Below are positions 36,409 to 45,740 of a stretch of 64,000 nt of DNA, piece by piece. How positions within the stretch are numbered: position 1 is the stretch's first letter; each line of letters starts with the position of its first letter. The position numbers and the translations under genes were made by a program. Source of the DNA: JAIBAC01 sp046331095 (GTDB lineage: Bacteria; Actinomycetota; Acidimicrobiia; UBA2766); contig JAXLRM010000003.1 in the NCBI GenBank assembly GCA_046331095.1, forward strand, positions 682,001 to 746,000. Reading direction: 5' to 3'. The notes below the pieces were generated by a model, which made no database searches, was not told where the DNA came from, and saw only the letters and a list, made by a program, of their open reading frames with translations.

Positions 36409-37911
36409 TCAGCCCGTCACGTTCGGCTGGGCTGTCACGGGCGATGTCGCGACACAGGACGGATCTTCGGGATTCGTCGTGCAGATGTCGCTGGGATTGA
36501 CACCGCCGCCGTCACCCTTCACGACGCCGACGATCGGGTGGTAGAAGATCAACCCGAAGATCGCGTCTGATGTGTTGCGCGTGTCCTTGATCTGCTCCTC
36601 GGAGTCCGGCGGCGTCGCTGGGTCGTCGTCGATGTCGCCCACCGTCGCCCGGAAGCGGCCCTGGCCGTCCTGAGTCGCAGGATCGTAGCGCAGGCCGGGA
36701 CCGACGCAGACGTTCGGATCTTCGGGGTCACAGCCGGGCTGGCGCAGGAGATAGTCAGCCAGGATCTCCATTATTCCCCCGTAGCTGCCGTGGTGCACGA
36801 CCGGGTTGTTGACGAACGGCGGCCCTTTGGTGAAGACCGCCATCGCCGCGGGGTCCTGGGCGCCCTTGACGAGAGCGGAGCTCATCGCGGCGACCGGTGC
36901 CGTGTCGAGAGTGCGCGTCAACGGAACGGGGACCTCCGCGGCTTGGTCCATGTAACCGAAGCCGCCGTCGGAGTTCTGGTGCCCTGCGAGGACATCGAGG
37001 GCCTTGACGATCTCGGGATCCTTGGAAGTAACCCCGTTGGAAAGCAGCGCCATCACTGCTTCCGCCGTGGTGCGGAAGTCGATTATCGGAGCATCTCCGA
37101 AGCTGCCGTCGGGCTTCTGCTGGCCCTTGATGTAGGTGGCGACCGGACCCGAGATCTCGTCACGGAACGCTAGGGCCGTAGGGTCCTGGCTCGCGAAGGA
37201 CGCGATCGCGTACCACGACCAGATCGTGTCGCGCAGACCCGCCCCGAACTGGCCGCTGCCGTTGTAGCTGGAGCGCAGTGTGTCGAACACGTTGCAACTC
37301 CCCTGGGAGGCGGACTCACCGACCAGGAAGAGGTAGTAGCCGGCCCGTGCCGTCAACTCGAGCGACCCCGGGCAACCACCGGCAATCGCGTTCTTCACGA
37401 ACGTCGTCGCCGTGGTGCCCGACGTCGGGTTCGCCGAGTCGTCGACGACCTTCGCCGCGTTGGTCTGGCTCCACTTCTCCTGCGGAATGTTGGCCGCTTG
37501 GCCGCGGGAGCCGATGGCGAGGAGGGCCGAGAGCGTCGCGTCGAGATCGCCACCGTTGAACGAGCCGTCCTCGCCGATCTTGACGACTTGCTCGGGGTTC
37601 TTGACGAGGTTCGTCGGCTTGATCCAGTTGGGCATCAGCCACCAGCCGCTGAAGTGACCGTTCTCGGCGTAGCACGACCAGGCAGCCAGGTTCACCTGCA
37701 TGCCACCGATGTTGCAGTAGATGAAGCCGCTGGCGTCGCGGTGGACCTGGATGCTGGCATCGCGCAACGCCCAGTCGATCTGTGCGTCAGCAGATGGGAG
37801 CGCCACGAACCCCAGACCGAGCGCCGTAGCCGCGACGAGTGCGGCGACACGCATCTTGCGGGTCCATCTCGCCGGCTTCCGCACCTGGCCGCCGACACCG
37901 CTGTCGTGCAC
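36409..37911 (-). CDS. Secreted prenyltransferase/squalene-cyclase-like toroid protein
   Basis: A roughly 500-residue exported protein: basic start, hydrophobic core (RVAALVAATALGLGFVAL) and signal cleavage near PSADA-Q. The body holds alpha-toroid repeats typical of the terpene cyclase/prenyltransferase clan, such as GQQKPDGSFGDAP and AGHQNSDGGFGY, with several cysteine pairs. Export and the absence of an obvious DxDD or metal motif argue against a terpene cyclase; a ligand-binding role, as in secreted cobalamin carriers of this fold, is possible. GTG 37911 is favoured by GAAGGGA upstream; ATG 37929 and 37854 are alternatives. The leader is about 210 bases. Confidence 0.65.
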   Translation of the reverse strand: MHDSGVGGQVRKPARWTRKMRVAALVAATALGLGFVALPSADAQIDWALRDASIQVHRDASGFIYCNIGGMQVNLAAWSCYAENGHFSGWWLMPNWIKPTNLVKNPEQVVKIGEDGSFNGGDLDATLSALLAIGSRGQAANIPQEKWSQTNAAKVVDDSANPTSGTTATTFVKNAIAGGCPGSLELTARAGYYLFLVGESASQGSCNVFDTLRSSYNGSGQFGAGLRDTIWSWYAIASFASQDPTALAFRDEISGPVATYIKGQQKPDGSFGDAPIIDFRTTAEAVMALLSNGVTSKDPEIVKALDVLAGHQNSDGGFGYMDQAAEVPVPLTRTLDTAPVAAMSSALVKGAQDPAAMAVFTKGPPFVNNPVVHHGSYGGIMEILADYLLRQPGCDPEDPNVCVGPGLRYDPATQDGQGRFRATVGDIDDDPATPPDSEEQIKDTRNTSDAIFGLIFYHPIVGVVKGDGGGVNPSDICTTNPEDPSCVATSPVTAQPNVTG

Positions 37912-38134
37912 GACCGCTTCCCTTCTCATCCACTTCCCACCCGGGAGACCCATGGCCACTTCCCCTAGTCCACTCGGCGGCTCGCCTCGGCGTCCTGCCA
38001 TCTTGCCTGACGCACCCGGAGCTCCGCCCCTTCGAGAGCTTTCGCTCCCTGGCCCGCCGTCTCCTCCTCCGGATCACGCAGAGTGCACACCCGCTACACG
38101 CAGCGCGGTCTCCTCGCTGGACCAGGCGATGGTA
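37912..38134 (-). promoter_or_regulatory. Promoter and long structured leader of the toroid-protein gene
   Basis: A minus-strand TACCAT at 38129-38134 would start a transcript near 38121, leaving about 210 untranslated bases. The leader can form a GNRA-type hairpin (GGGAGC-GAAA-GCTCTC, about 38034-38049), a GGAGCTCC palindrome and a GCGTC/GACGC stem. I could not match it to a known riboswitch. Confidence 0.3.
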
Positions 38135-38185
38135 GCCCGCGTCCCAACCGCTTGCCAGCGTACCCTTCACCTGGCCACCTGCGCC

Positions 38186-38191
38186 TACGCT
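38186..38191 (+). promoter_or_regulatory. -10 element of the gene at 38200 (leaderless)
   Basis: TACGCT, eight bases before ATG 38200. Confidence 0.5.
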
Positions 38192-38199
38192 CCCTACCT

Positions 38200-38979
38200 A
38201 TGGCACCGCTGGACGCCGCTCGAGTCGACGCACTGTGGCAATTCCGCTACCGCCACCGGAGGCGCCCCCACGGGCTGCGACGCCTCGTCGTCGATCCCCT
38301 CGATGCCATCCTGAGCGTGGACGCCGGCGACGGGATCGCGGAGACAGTTCACGCCGAGGCTCGATGGCGTGATCCCGTCGCATACGGCGTGACGGCTTCG
38401 GGCCAGGTCGACCTCGACAAGCGCAGCGGCAGCGAGGGCCTCGTCGAGTGGCCCGTCGATCTGGGTGCCGCGCCCGTGGGCGCCCGGCTGGTGGCAGTCC
38501 TCGCCGGCTTCGAGATCGACTTGGGAGCCACACCCTGCGACTCGATCGCGGAGTTGTCGGTGTTCGTGGGACTTCCGAGCGGGGACGGCCACGCCACGGC
38601 CGGAGTGTCGATCTCGTCCAGGCGCGGCGATCCGGAGGTGAGCGCGTCGATGTCGCTGCTGGTCCTCGCGGTTCCGGCCGACCGCCTCGAGGTGCACACC
38701 CCCTCGTCCAGCAGCGTGCGTCGCGGCGGCTTCGAGTCGCACCAGCGCCCCCTCGCGGCAACGATCGGTTCCCAACGCCTGCGCCCACTCGGCATCGCCG
38801 CTTTCGGGATCCACCTGACCGCAGGACGTCCCGAGCACGCGTCGGCGCGGCGCCTGCGCGAGCTCGGCGTGTCGGTCAACGGCCTCGTGATGCGCTGGCA
38901 GGTCTCGACAGCGGCCACGTTCGCCCGGGCGGCGACGGCGAGGGCGACCGCCACCGTTCCGTGCGTGAGGCTCGACTAG
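38200..38979 (+). CDS. Unknown protein (orphan)
   Basis: A 259-residue soluble, arginine-rich, mostly beta protein with no signal peptide, membrane segment or recognised motif. The N-terminal part contains RRLVVDPLDAILSVDAGDGIAETVHAEARW, the middle repeats hydrophobic strands (VGARLVAVLAGFEIDLG). Codon use is like its neighbours and the start is set by a leaderless promoter, so it is likely real. It is convergent with clpX and divergent from the toroid-protein gene. Confidence 0.65.
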   Translation: MAPLDAARVDALWQFRYRHRRRPHGLRRLVVDPLDAILSVDAGDGIAETVHAEARWRDPVAYGVTASGQVDLDKRSGSEGLVEWPVDLGAAPVGARLVAVLAGFEIDLGATPCDSIAELSVFVGLPSGDGHATAGVSISSRRGDPEVSASMSLLVLAVPADRLEVHTPSSSSVRRGGFESHQRPLAATIGSQRLRPLGIAAFGIHLTAGRPEHASARRLRELGVSVNGLVMRWQVSTAATFARAATARATATVPCVRLD

Positions 38980-39016
38980 GGCGGGCTACCCCGCTGGGGG
39001 CGTACCCCCGAAGAGG

Positions 39017-40306
<1,290 letters not shown>

Positions 40307-40369
40307 TGGCTCACTCCCCGGGTCCCGGCGCCGAAAGTCCCCGGCGCCGGCGCCTGCTCTGTCGTGTCG

Positions 40370-40975
40370 TCAGCTTGCGGCCTTCAGCTTTCGCGACTCG
40401 AAGACCTCGTCGATCATGCCGTAGTCCTTGGCCTCGGCCGCGCTCATGATGTAGTCGCGGTCGGTGTCGCGCTCCACGCGCTCGAGCTTCTGGCCCGTGT
40501 GCTGGGCGAGGATCTTGTTGAGCGTGTCGCGCATCCGGATGATCTCTTTGGCCTGGATCTCGATGTCTACGGCCTGACCCTGGGCACCGCCGTGGGGCTG
40601 GTGGATGAGGATCCTCGCGTTCGGGAGGGCGAAGCGCTTGCCCGGTGCCCCCGCCGCGAGCAGGACGGCGGCGGCGCTGGCTGCGAGGCCCATGCACACG
40701 GTCGAGACCTGGGGCTTGATGAACTGGATCGTGTCGTACATCGCCATGAGCCCGTCGATCTCGCCGCCGGGGCTGTTGATGTAGATCGCGATGTCCTTGT
40801 CGGGGTCCTCGCTCTCGAGGAAGAGGAGTTGGGCCATGACGAGGTTCGAGACCTGGCCGTCGATAGGGGTGCCCACGAAGATGATCCGGTCGTGCAGCAG
40901 CCGCGAGTAGATGTCGGAGTGGCGTTCTCCGCGCGGGGTCTGCTCGATGACGGTCGGGATGATCAGGTTCTGCAT
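40370..40975 (-). CDS. clpP: ATP-dependent Clp protease proteolytic subunit
   Basis: A 201-residue serine peptidase. The catalytic serine is in CMGLAASAAAVLLAAG, the histidine in ILIHQPHGG, and the aspartate in the C-terminal part. ATG 40975 is preferred because AAGAGG lies six bases upstream. Only one clpP is present here, although many actinobacteria have a tandem pair. A TAAGGT element at 41083-41088 could start the mRNA. Confidence 0.95.
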   Translation of the reverse strand: MQNLIIPTVIEQTPRGERHSDIYSRLLHDRIIFVGTPIDGQVSNLVMAQLLFLESEDPDKDIAIYINSPGGEIDGLMAMYDTIQFIKPQVSTVCMGLAASAAAVLLAAGAPGKRFALPNARILIHQPHGGAQGQAVDIEIQAKEIIRMRDTLNKILAQHTGQKLERVERDTDRDYIMSAAEAKDYGMIDEVFESRKLKAAS

Positions 40976-41082
40976 CCGCATCCTCTTGAAGTGGTGCCTG
41001 GAAGGTCCACCAGGCCCGTTGCACACTGCTCGCCCGGTTGCTCCGTCAGGGGGGAGGCCACGTTGCACCGGCGTCGACGCCC

Positions 41083-41088
41083 ACCTTA
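41083..41088 (-). promoter_or_regulatory. Possible -10 element of clpP-clpX
   Basis: TAAGGT on the minus strand in the 155-base gap after tig, about 107 bases before the clpP ATG. Confidence 0.35.
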
Positions 41089-41130
41089 CTGCGAATCCGG
41101 AGGGGACGCGTACGCCTTCCGCGGCGCCGG

Positions 41131-42570
41131 TCAGTCACCTGGGTCGTCCGCTCCGGAGGTCGGCTCGGGATCGGACGAGGCGCTCTGGTCGTCCGCGTCG
41201 GCGGCCTCCGCCAGCGTGGCGCCGACGGCGGCCTCGTCGGCTTCGTCCTGGTCCGGGTACGAAAGGTCCACGTGCTCGCCTGCGGCGTCGACGACCGCAA
41301 CGGTCCTCATCAGCTCCGCGAGCGCCTTCTGGCGTGTGAACGACGCCTCCAGTGCGGCGAGCCGACCGGAACGCTCGAGCTCCTTGCGCATCTTCGCCGG
41401 GTGCTGTCCCGCCTGGGTTGCAAGCACGGTGACGATGCCATCGAGGTCGGCGTCGGCGAGCGTGACTCCGGCTTCCGAGGCGTAGGCGGTCAGGGCGAAG
41501 TCCGCGGCACGCGCCACCTCCGCCTCGGGGCGCATCTGGGCCCGTAGCGCTTCCAGGTCCTGGTCGGTCGCCTCCAGGTACGCCCCGAGCCCGATGCCCT
41601 GTCGTTCGAACTGGCCCGCGAGTTCGCTGACCCGCGCATCCACCTCGAGGTCGACAACGGATTCGGGAACCGCGATAGCGGCCCTTGCGACGAGCGCTTC
41701 GATCGCCTCCTGTTGCGCCTTCCGGCGCATGTAGTCGAGCTTCGCGGTGCCGAGTTGCTGGACGAGCTCGGTCCGCATCTCGCCCACTGTGTCGAACTCG
41801 CTGTTCTCGTCGACCCAGGCGTCGCTGAGCTCGGGCAGCACCCGCTGCTTGACCTCCTTGACGAGGACGCCGAAAGTCAGTTCCTCGCCGGCACGGTAAG
41901 GGGCGGTTTCGGGCAACGTTGCGTTGAACTTCAGGATCGAGCCTGCCGTCGCCCCGAGTAACTCGGCGTCGAGCTCCTCGACGAGGTTGGCGGAGCCGAG
42001 TTCGTAAAGGAGGTCGTTGCGCGTGAGTTCCTCGACCGTCTCGGTGTTGTGGTGCGCGTCGAGATTGACGAGGACGTGGTCACCCTCGACAGCTCCCCGA
42101 GAGACGGTCTCGAGCGTCGCGTACCGACCGCGGATGGCGTCGATCTCCGCCTCGATCTCCTCTTCGGTGGGAGCGACCTGGCCGTCGAGGGTCACCACGA
42201 TGTCGCTGACGTCGCCGATGGTCACCTCCGGACGCAGGTCGAGTGTGGCCGCGAAGCTCAGGGGACCGTCGACTCCGCCTTCGACGTCTTCGACGGTGGG
42301 CCGGCCGACCCAGTCGATCTCCTCGGCGGCGACGGCATCGGCGAGGAAGTCGGGGACGGCGGACGGCACCGCTTCGTCGACTATCGCTCGGCGACCTACG
42401 TGACGCTCGAGCACCTTGCGCGGGACGCGTCCCGGCCGGAAGCCCTTGAGCTTGACCGTGCGTCCGATCTTGCGTGCGGCGCGCTCGAGGGCGGGTGACA
42501 GCTCTTCCTCGGTCACCTCGACCTCGACCCGGACCCGGTGGTCGGCCAGAGGTGTGACTGTGGTCTTCAA
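41131..42570 (-). CDS. tig: Trigger factor
   Basis: Ribosome-bound chaperone and prolyl isomerase. The 479-residue protein has the ribosome-binding signature GFRPGRVPRKVLERHVG (about 43-59), a PPIase domain in the middle, and a helical C-terminal cradle. The tail is acidic and rich in Asp, Ser and Pro. The start is TTG 42570 with GGAG ten bases upstream. A TAAGCT at 42625-42630 is a possible -10 element. Confidence 0.95.
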   Translation of the reverse strand: MKTTVTPLADHRVRVEVEVTEEELSPALERAARKIGRTVKLKGFRPGRVPRKVLERHVGRRAIVDEAVPSAVPDFLADAVAAEEIDWVGRPTVEDVEGGVDGPLSFAATLDLRPEVTIGDVSDIVVTLDGQVAPTEEEIEAEIDAIRGRYATLETVSRGAVEGDHVLVNLDAHHNTETVEELTRNDLLYELGSANLVEELDAELLGATAGSILKFNATLPETAPYRAGEELTFGVLVKEVKQRVLPELSDAWVDENSEFDTVGEMRTELVQQLGTAKLDYMRRKAQQEAIEALVARAAIAVPESVVDLEVDARVSELAGQFERQGIGLGAYLEATDQDLEALRAQMRPEAEVARAADFALTAYASEAGVTLADADLDGIVTVLATQAGQHPAKMRKELERSGRLAALEASFTRQKALAELMRTVAVVDAAGEHVDLSYPDQDEADEAAVGATLAEAADADDQSASSDPEPTSGADDPGD

Positions 42571-42746
42571 GGAAGGCTCCGGGGGTCGGCGGCGGTGCCG
42601 CTGGGTACGCCTGCGGGAGGCGCGAGCTTACATTGGCGGTCCCACTCGACCCCGGGTCCGGGCGTGGACGCGACCGAGGCGACAACGAGGCGACACCGAG
42701 ACGCTTCTCGCGAGCTCTCCGCCGGGCGGCTGTCGCAGGGACCGGG

Positions 42747-42820
42747 TCGGGCAGGCCGGATTTGAACCGGCGACCCCCACGTCCCAAACGTGGTGCGCTG
42801 CCAAACTGCGCCACTGCCCG
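42747..42820 (-). tRNA. tRNA-Pro (anticodon TGG)
   Basis: Acceptor stem CGGGCAG/CTGCCCG, anticodon stem CCACG/CGTGG with loop TTTGGGA. CCA is not encoded. A TATCCT element ends ten bases upstream (42831-42836). Confidence 0.95.
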
Positions 42821-42905
42821 TCGGCACGACAGGATAGGGGGCCCCGCGTCGGGCCTCGCGGTCCCGTGCGGTTCGAGGCGCCGGGGTAGTCTCTGTCGCT
42901 CCTCC

Positions 42906-42979
42906 GCGGGTGTAGCTCAATGGCAGAGCCCCAGCCTTCCAAGCTGGTGATGCGGGTTCGATTCCCGTCACCCGCTCCA
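42906..42979 (+). tRNA. tRNA-Gly (anticodon TCC)
   Basis: Acceptor GCGGGTG/CACCCGC, anticodon stem CCAGC/GCTGG with loop CTTCCAA, TTCGATT loop, CCA encoded. A TAGTCT element lies at 42887-42892. Confidence 0.96.
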
Positions 42980-43014
42980 TCGGCGCCGAGAGGTCACCGA
43001 ACCGATCGGCACAG

Positions 43015-43089
43015 CACGCCCGGAGAGATTCGAACTCCCGACCGGGTGGGTAGAAACCACCTGCTCTATCCTGACTGAGCTACGGGCGC
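43015..43089 (-). tRNA. tRNA-Arg (anticodon TCT)
   Basis: Acceptor GCGCCCG/CGGGCGT (last pair G-U), anticodon stem GGTGG/CCACC with loop TTTCTAC, TTCGAAT loop. CCA is not encoded. A TACCAT element lies 11 bases upstream (43101-43106). Confidence 0.94.
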
Positions 43090-43185
43090 CCGGGCCAGAG
43101 ATGGTACCGAACCGTTCGGAGCTGAGCTCGAGCGGTCGACGCCGCTGGGCGATCAGCCCCCGGGAGCGGTCCGCCAGTTGCGTGA

Positions 43186-43191
43186 TACGGT
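43186..43191 (+). promoter_or_regulatory. Possible -10 element of the gene at 43256
   Basis: TACGGT about 65 bases before the ATG, in a region otherwise without genes. Confidence 0.35.
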
Positions 43192-43255
43192 TGCGCCCGG
43201 AGTCTGTCCCCCCGAGTGGAACCGGCGGTGGGGGACGTCGAACAAGGGGCCGCGT

Positions 43256-43573
43256 ATGCGGGCGCACCTGCCGCCACCGTCCGAGCGGGGGCTCTATCTG
43301 GCGGCCTGGTCGATGATGGCCGCGATAGCACTGTTCGTCGCCGTGTCGGCCTCGCTGGTGCCGGTCCTCGTATGGGCGATGTCACCGCCGGACCGCGGTA
43401 CGGCGTCCGTGCACCTGTACCTCGATGTGGTGTCCCTCGGTGCCCCCCTGAGCCTCCTCGCCGTCGCTGGGACACTCGCCGTGACCGCCTCGGTCGTCGT
43501 CTTCGCCGTGGCAGCGGCGTTCCTGCGCGCACCGCAGGACGAGCTGCACACCAGAGTCGCGGAGCGAAGCTGA
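43256..43573 (+). CDS. Small membrane protein of unknown function
   Basis: A 105-residue protein with two hydrophobic helices (LYLAAWSMMAAIALFVAVSASLV and SLLAVAGTLAVTASVVVFAVAAAFL) joined by an outside loop and ending in a charged tail. The ATG has AAGGGG upstream. It lies between the tRNA-Arg and tRNA-His genes. Confidence 0.65.
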   Translation: MRAHLPPPSERGLYLAAWSMMAAIALFVAVSASLVPVLVWAMSPPDRGTASVHLYLDVVSLGAPLSLLAVAGTLAVTASVVVFAVAAAFLRAPQDELHTRVAERS

Positions 43574-43643
43574 GTTCCCCGCCGAGGGCTCGGGCGAAAG
43601 GCGGAGGCCTCGGCGACGGCCTTGATACCTTTGTCGACTGCTG

Positions 43644-43661
43644 CCGGGGCCGCGGCCCCGG
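43644..43661. other. 18-bp perfect palindrome before tRNA-His
   Basis: CCGGGGCCGCGGCCCCGG is perfectly self-complementary. It lies six bases before the tRNA-His G-1 and after a TACCTT element (43626-43631), so it is in the tRNA leader if that promoter is used; it could also terminate the upstream gene. Confidence 0.6.
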
Positions 43662-43666
43662 GGCGT

Positions 43667-43744
43667 GGTGGCTGTAGCTCAGTCGGTTAGAGCGCCGGGT
43701 TGTGGTCCCGGAGGTCGGGGGTTCGAGTCCCCTCAGTCACCCCA
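43667..43744 (+). tRNA. tRNA-His (anticodon GTG)
   Basis: Acceptor GTGGCTG/CAGTCAC with the extra G-1 (43667) facing C73, anticodon stem CCGGG/CCCGG with loop TTGTGGT, CCA encoded. Its last eight bases overlap the convergent gene at 43737. Confidence 0.96.
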
Positions 43745-44135
43745 TCGACGCGTCGGGGTCCTCGAGCGGTATCGAGCGCAAGACGTCGACCAGTGCGTTG
43801 AGCAGCCCCATGTTGCGCAGCAGGACGGGGAGGCCCTTGCCGCGTAGCTTCCTCGTCATCGCGGCCCGTTTCGGACTCAGTTCGCCGCGGAACAAGCGCA
43901 ACCAGGTGTCGTAGGAGGCACGCGCCATCCCGTCGGGCGTCCCGTCCTCGCCCCTCACGGCGTCGATGACGGCGTCGCGGATCACGAGCGTGATGCTCTC
44001 GGCCCAGCGCGGACGCGGATCCGCGACGATCCAGACCCGCAGCGATCCCACGATCGACGCCTGACTCGTGAAGGTGCTGTCACCCCTGAGCCGCCCCAGC
44101 GCCTCGAGTCGCCACTCGTCCGAGAGGAATTGCAC
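43737..44135 (-). CDS. SCP2-like sterol carrier domain protein
   Basis: A 132-residue protein resembling the SCP2 lipid-binding fold: VWIVADPRPRWAES, then a region with DTWLRLFRGELSPKRAAMTRKLRGKG that matches the typical late motif (dG..sp..a...gk.k..G). It probably binds a lipid or acyl-CoA. The GTG start has a TAGCCT element six bases upstream (44142-44147). The stop codon lies inside the tRNA-His 3' end. Confidence 0.65.
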   Translation of the reverse strand: MQFLSDEWRLEALGRLRGDSTFTSQASIVGSLRVWIVADPRPRWAESITLVIRDAVIDAVRGEDGTPDGMARASYDTWLRLFRGELSPKRAAMTRKLRGKGLPVLLRNMGLLNALVDVLRSIPLEDPDASMG

Positions 44136-44141
44136 GGCCGC

Positions 44142-44147
44142 AGGCTA
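44142..44147 (-). promoter_or_regulatory. -10 element of the SCP2-like gene (leaderless)
   Basis: TAGCCT on the minus strand, six bases before GTG 44135. Confidence 0.5.
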
Positions 44148-44198
44148 CCGGGCGCTCGGAGTCGCCCCTGCAAACGCCGCGTTCGACACCCATCGACG

Positions 44199-44684
44199 TC
44201 ACGGAGGTCCCAGGGTGGACCCACCCCTGTCGACGAGGAGCCAGAAGTACGCCAGTGTCGCCGCGAGCCCGAGCCACAGACCCACCGACGCGAGCGCGTA
44301 GCCGCGGCGGGCGGCATGGCTGTGGACACGGTGACGTCCCCAGAGCCCCAGCACCATCGCGATCGGGCCGAGCACGCACAGGCCGGTGACGAACGCGGCG
44401 ATCGCCACGGGGTCGACACGCCGCTGCAGCGCCGGCAAGCCCGCCGTCGCACTCGAGATCGAAGGCCTACACGATCCGGCGCGGCGCTCGGGCACGACGC
44501 TCCACACGTCCGCCGCCGGGACGCGCGGGAGACCCGGGCCGGCTCCGGTCCTCACCGCCGCGGTTGCGCGGGAGCGCCGTCGGACCACGCCGGCGGCGGG
44601 TGGCCTCTCCGCCAGCGCTGCGAAGCACATCCGGCAGGTCGTACTGCCATCCGGTTCGTGGTTCTGACACTGGGGACAACGCAC
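44199..44684 (-). CDS. Zinc-ribbon membrane protein (DUF4190-like)
   Basis: A 161-residue protein with an N-terminal zinc ribbon (CPQC..CRMC), an arginine-rich linker and two membrane helices (VAIAAFVTGLCVLGPIAMVLGLWG and YALASVGLWLGLAATLAYFWLLV), the arrangement of DUF4190 proteins. The GTG start has AGGA eight bases upstream. Function unknown. Confidence 0.7.
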   Translation of the reverse strand: MRCPQCQNHEPDGSTTCRMCFAALAERPPAAGVVRRRSRATAAVRTGAGPGLPRVPAADVWSVVPERRAGSCRPSISSATAGLPALQRRVDPVAIAAFVTGLCVLGPIAMVLGLWGRHRVHSHAARRGYALASVGLWLGLAATLAYFWLLVDRGGSTLGPP

Positions 44685-44818
44685 GGCGAATCCTCCCGAC
44701 GGTGCCGCCTGCCCGCCTCTCCCCTATGGATCGGCTTTTCGTGTGACTTTGCGTCAGCCCCGAGCCCTTCTGCGATATCGCCGGGTCGGCTCGGCGTGGG
44801 CTACGATCCTGCGCGCGC

Positions 44819-44891
44819 GGGTCGCTAGCTCAATTGGCAGAGCAGGGGCCTCTTAAGCCCAAGGTTGTAGGTTCGATTCCTACGCGGCCCA
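44819..44891 (+). tRNA. tRNA-Lys (anticodon CTT)
   Basis: Acceptor GGGTCGC/GCGGCCC (one G-U pair), anticodon loop CTCTTAA, TTCGATT loop. CCA is not encoded. A TACGAT element lies 11 bases upstream (44802-44807). Confidence 0.95.
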
Positions 44892-44928
44892 CCGACCTCC
44901 CACGAGTCCCGCGTACGCTCAGTTCCAC

Positions 44929-45013
44929 GCGAGAGTGGCGGAACAGGCAGACGCGCCGGCCTTAGGAGCCGGTGCCTTCGGGCGTGTGGGTTCGAGTCCC
45001 ACCTCTCGCACCA
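44929..45013 (+). tRNA. tRNA-Leu (anticodon TAG)
   Basis: Acceptor GCGAGAG/CTCTCGC, anticodon stem CCGGC/GCCGG with loop CTTAGGA, long variable arm (GCCTTCGGGC), CCA encoded. Its own TACGCT element lies at 44914-44919. The 3' 52 bases are overlapped on the other strand by the TetR gene. Confidence 0.96.
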
Positions 45014-45651
45014 GCACCGGGGGCCTGCACGTAGGCGAGGACCAGCGCGACCAGCTCGTCGACGACATCGTCCACTGCGCCGCCGCCGGCGTCGCAACCC
45101 GTCACCAGGTCCTCGAGGACCATGCGGTGCACCACGGCCTCGACCGTGCAGACGACGACCGGAGCCCGCCGGCGGGCGGTCGCGGCGTCCACGAAGAAGC
45201 GCTGCAGACCGGCCTCGACGAGAGCGACGGTGCTCGCCTCGACCTCGACGAAGAGCCTGCGCAGCTCGGGCGACTGCGGGACCCGCTCGAAGAGGAGGTG
45301 GTGCACTCGGGGGTTCACCCGGTGCAGCTGCACGACGGCCTCGATCACTCCTCGTACGACGTCCTCGGGCTCTGCGCTCGAGTCGTTGGCGGCCATCGCT
45401 TCGGTGACCACCGCGGCGCTCTCGGCGAGGTGGCGCTGCGCGAGCGCGAAGAGGACGGCGTCCTTGTTCGGGAAGTACTGGTACAGCGACCCGATCGACA
45501 CCCCGGCCGCCTCTGCGACGCCGTTGGTGGTCGTCGCGGCATATCCGCGCTCGTCGAAGATGCGAGCCGCCTCGTCGAGGATGCGTGCGTAGGTCTCGCG
45601 CGAACGCTGCTGCCTGGGCGTCTTCCTGGGCTCGGAGAGGATTCCGGTCAT
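44962..45651 (-). CDS. TetR-family transcriptional regulator
   Basis: A 229-residue repressor. The N-terminal helix-turn-helix is RILDEAARIFDERGYAATTTNGVAEAAGVSIGSLYQYFPNKDAVLFAL; the C-terminal helical part binds an unknown ligand. ATG 45651 has a GGGAG ribosome site; the -10 TATACT lies in the divergent region. The last 17 codons read the antisense of tRNA-Leu, giving the odd tail GARGGTRTHTPEGTGS. It probably controls itself and the divergent methyltransferase gene through the inverted repeat at 45667-45704. Confidence 0.87.
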   Translation of the reverse strand: MTGILSEPRKTPRQQRSRETYARILDEAARIFDERGYAATTTNGVAEAAGVSIGSLYQYFPNKDAVLFALAQRHLAESAAVVTEAMAANDSSAEPEDVVRGVIEAVVQLHRVNPRVHHLLFERVPQSPELRRLFVEVEASTVALVEAGLQRFFVDAATARRRAPVVVCTVEAVVHRMVLEDLVTGCDAGGGAVDDVVDELVALVLAYVQAPGAGARGGTRTHTPEGTGS

Positions 45652-45666
45652 CGCTACGGCACTCCC

Positions 45667-45704
45667 GAATGCGAGTTGACAGTATACGAGGATTGCTCGC
45701 ATTC
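45667..45704. promoter_or_regulatory. Candidate TetR operator in the divergent promoter
   Basis: Nine-base arms GAATGCGAG (45667-45675) and CTCGCATTC (45696-45704) are perfect inverted repeats around a 20-base centre holding GTATAC and a plus-strand TTGACA (45676-45681). The -10 of tetR (TATACT) lies inside the repeat, so binding would block it. Confidence 0.6.
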
Positions 45705-45740
45705 TGGTCTTGCAGTCGTATCCGTTGGGGGAGCTTCGTC

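Noticed and set aside
37912..38134. Known riboswitch (c-di-AMP, c-di-GMP, cobalamin) in the toroid-gene leader
   Set aside because: The diagnostic core sequences of these classes are not present; only generic hairpins are seen.
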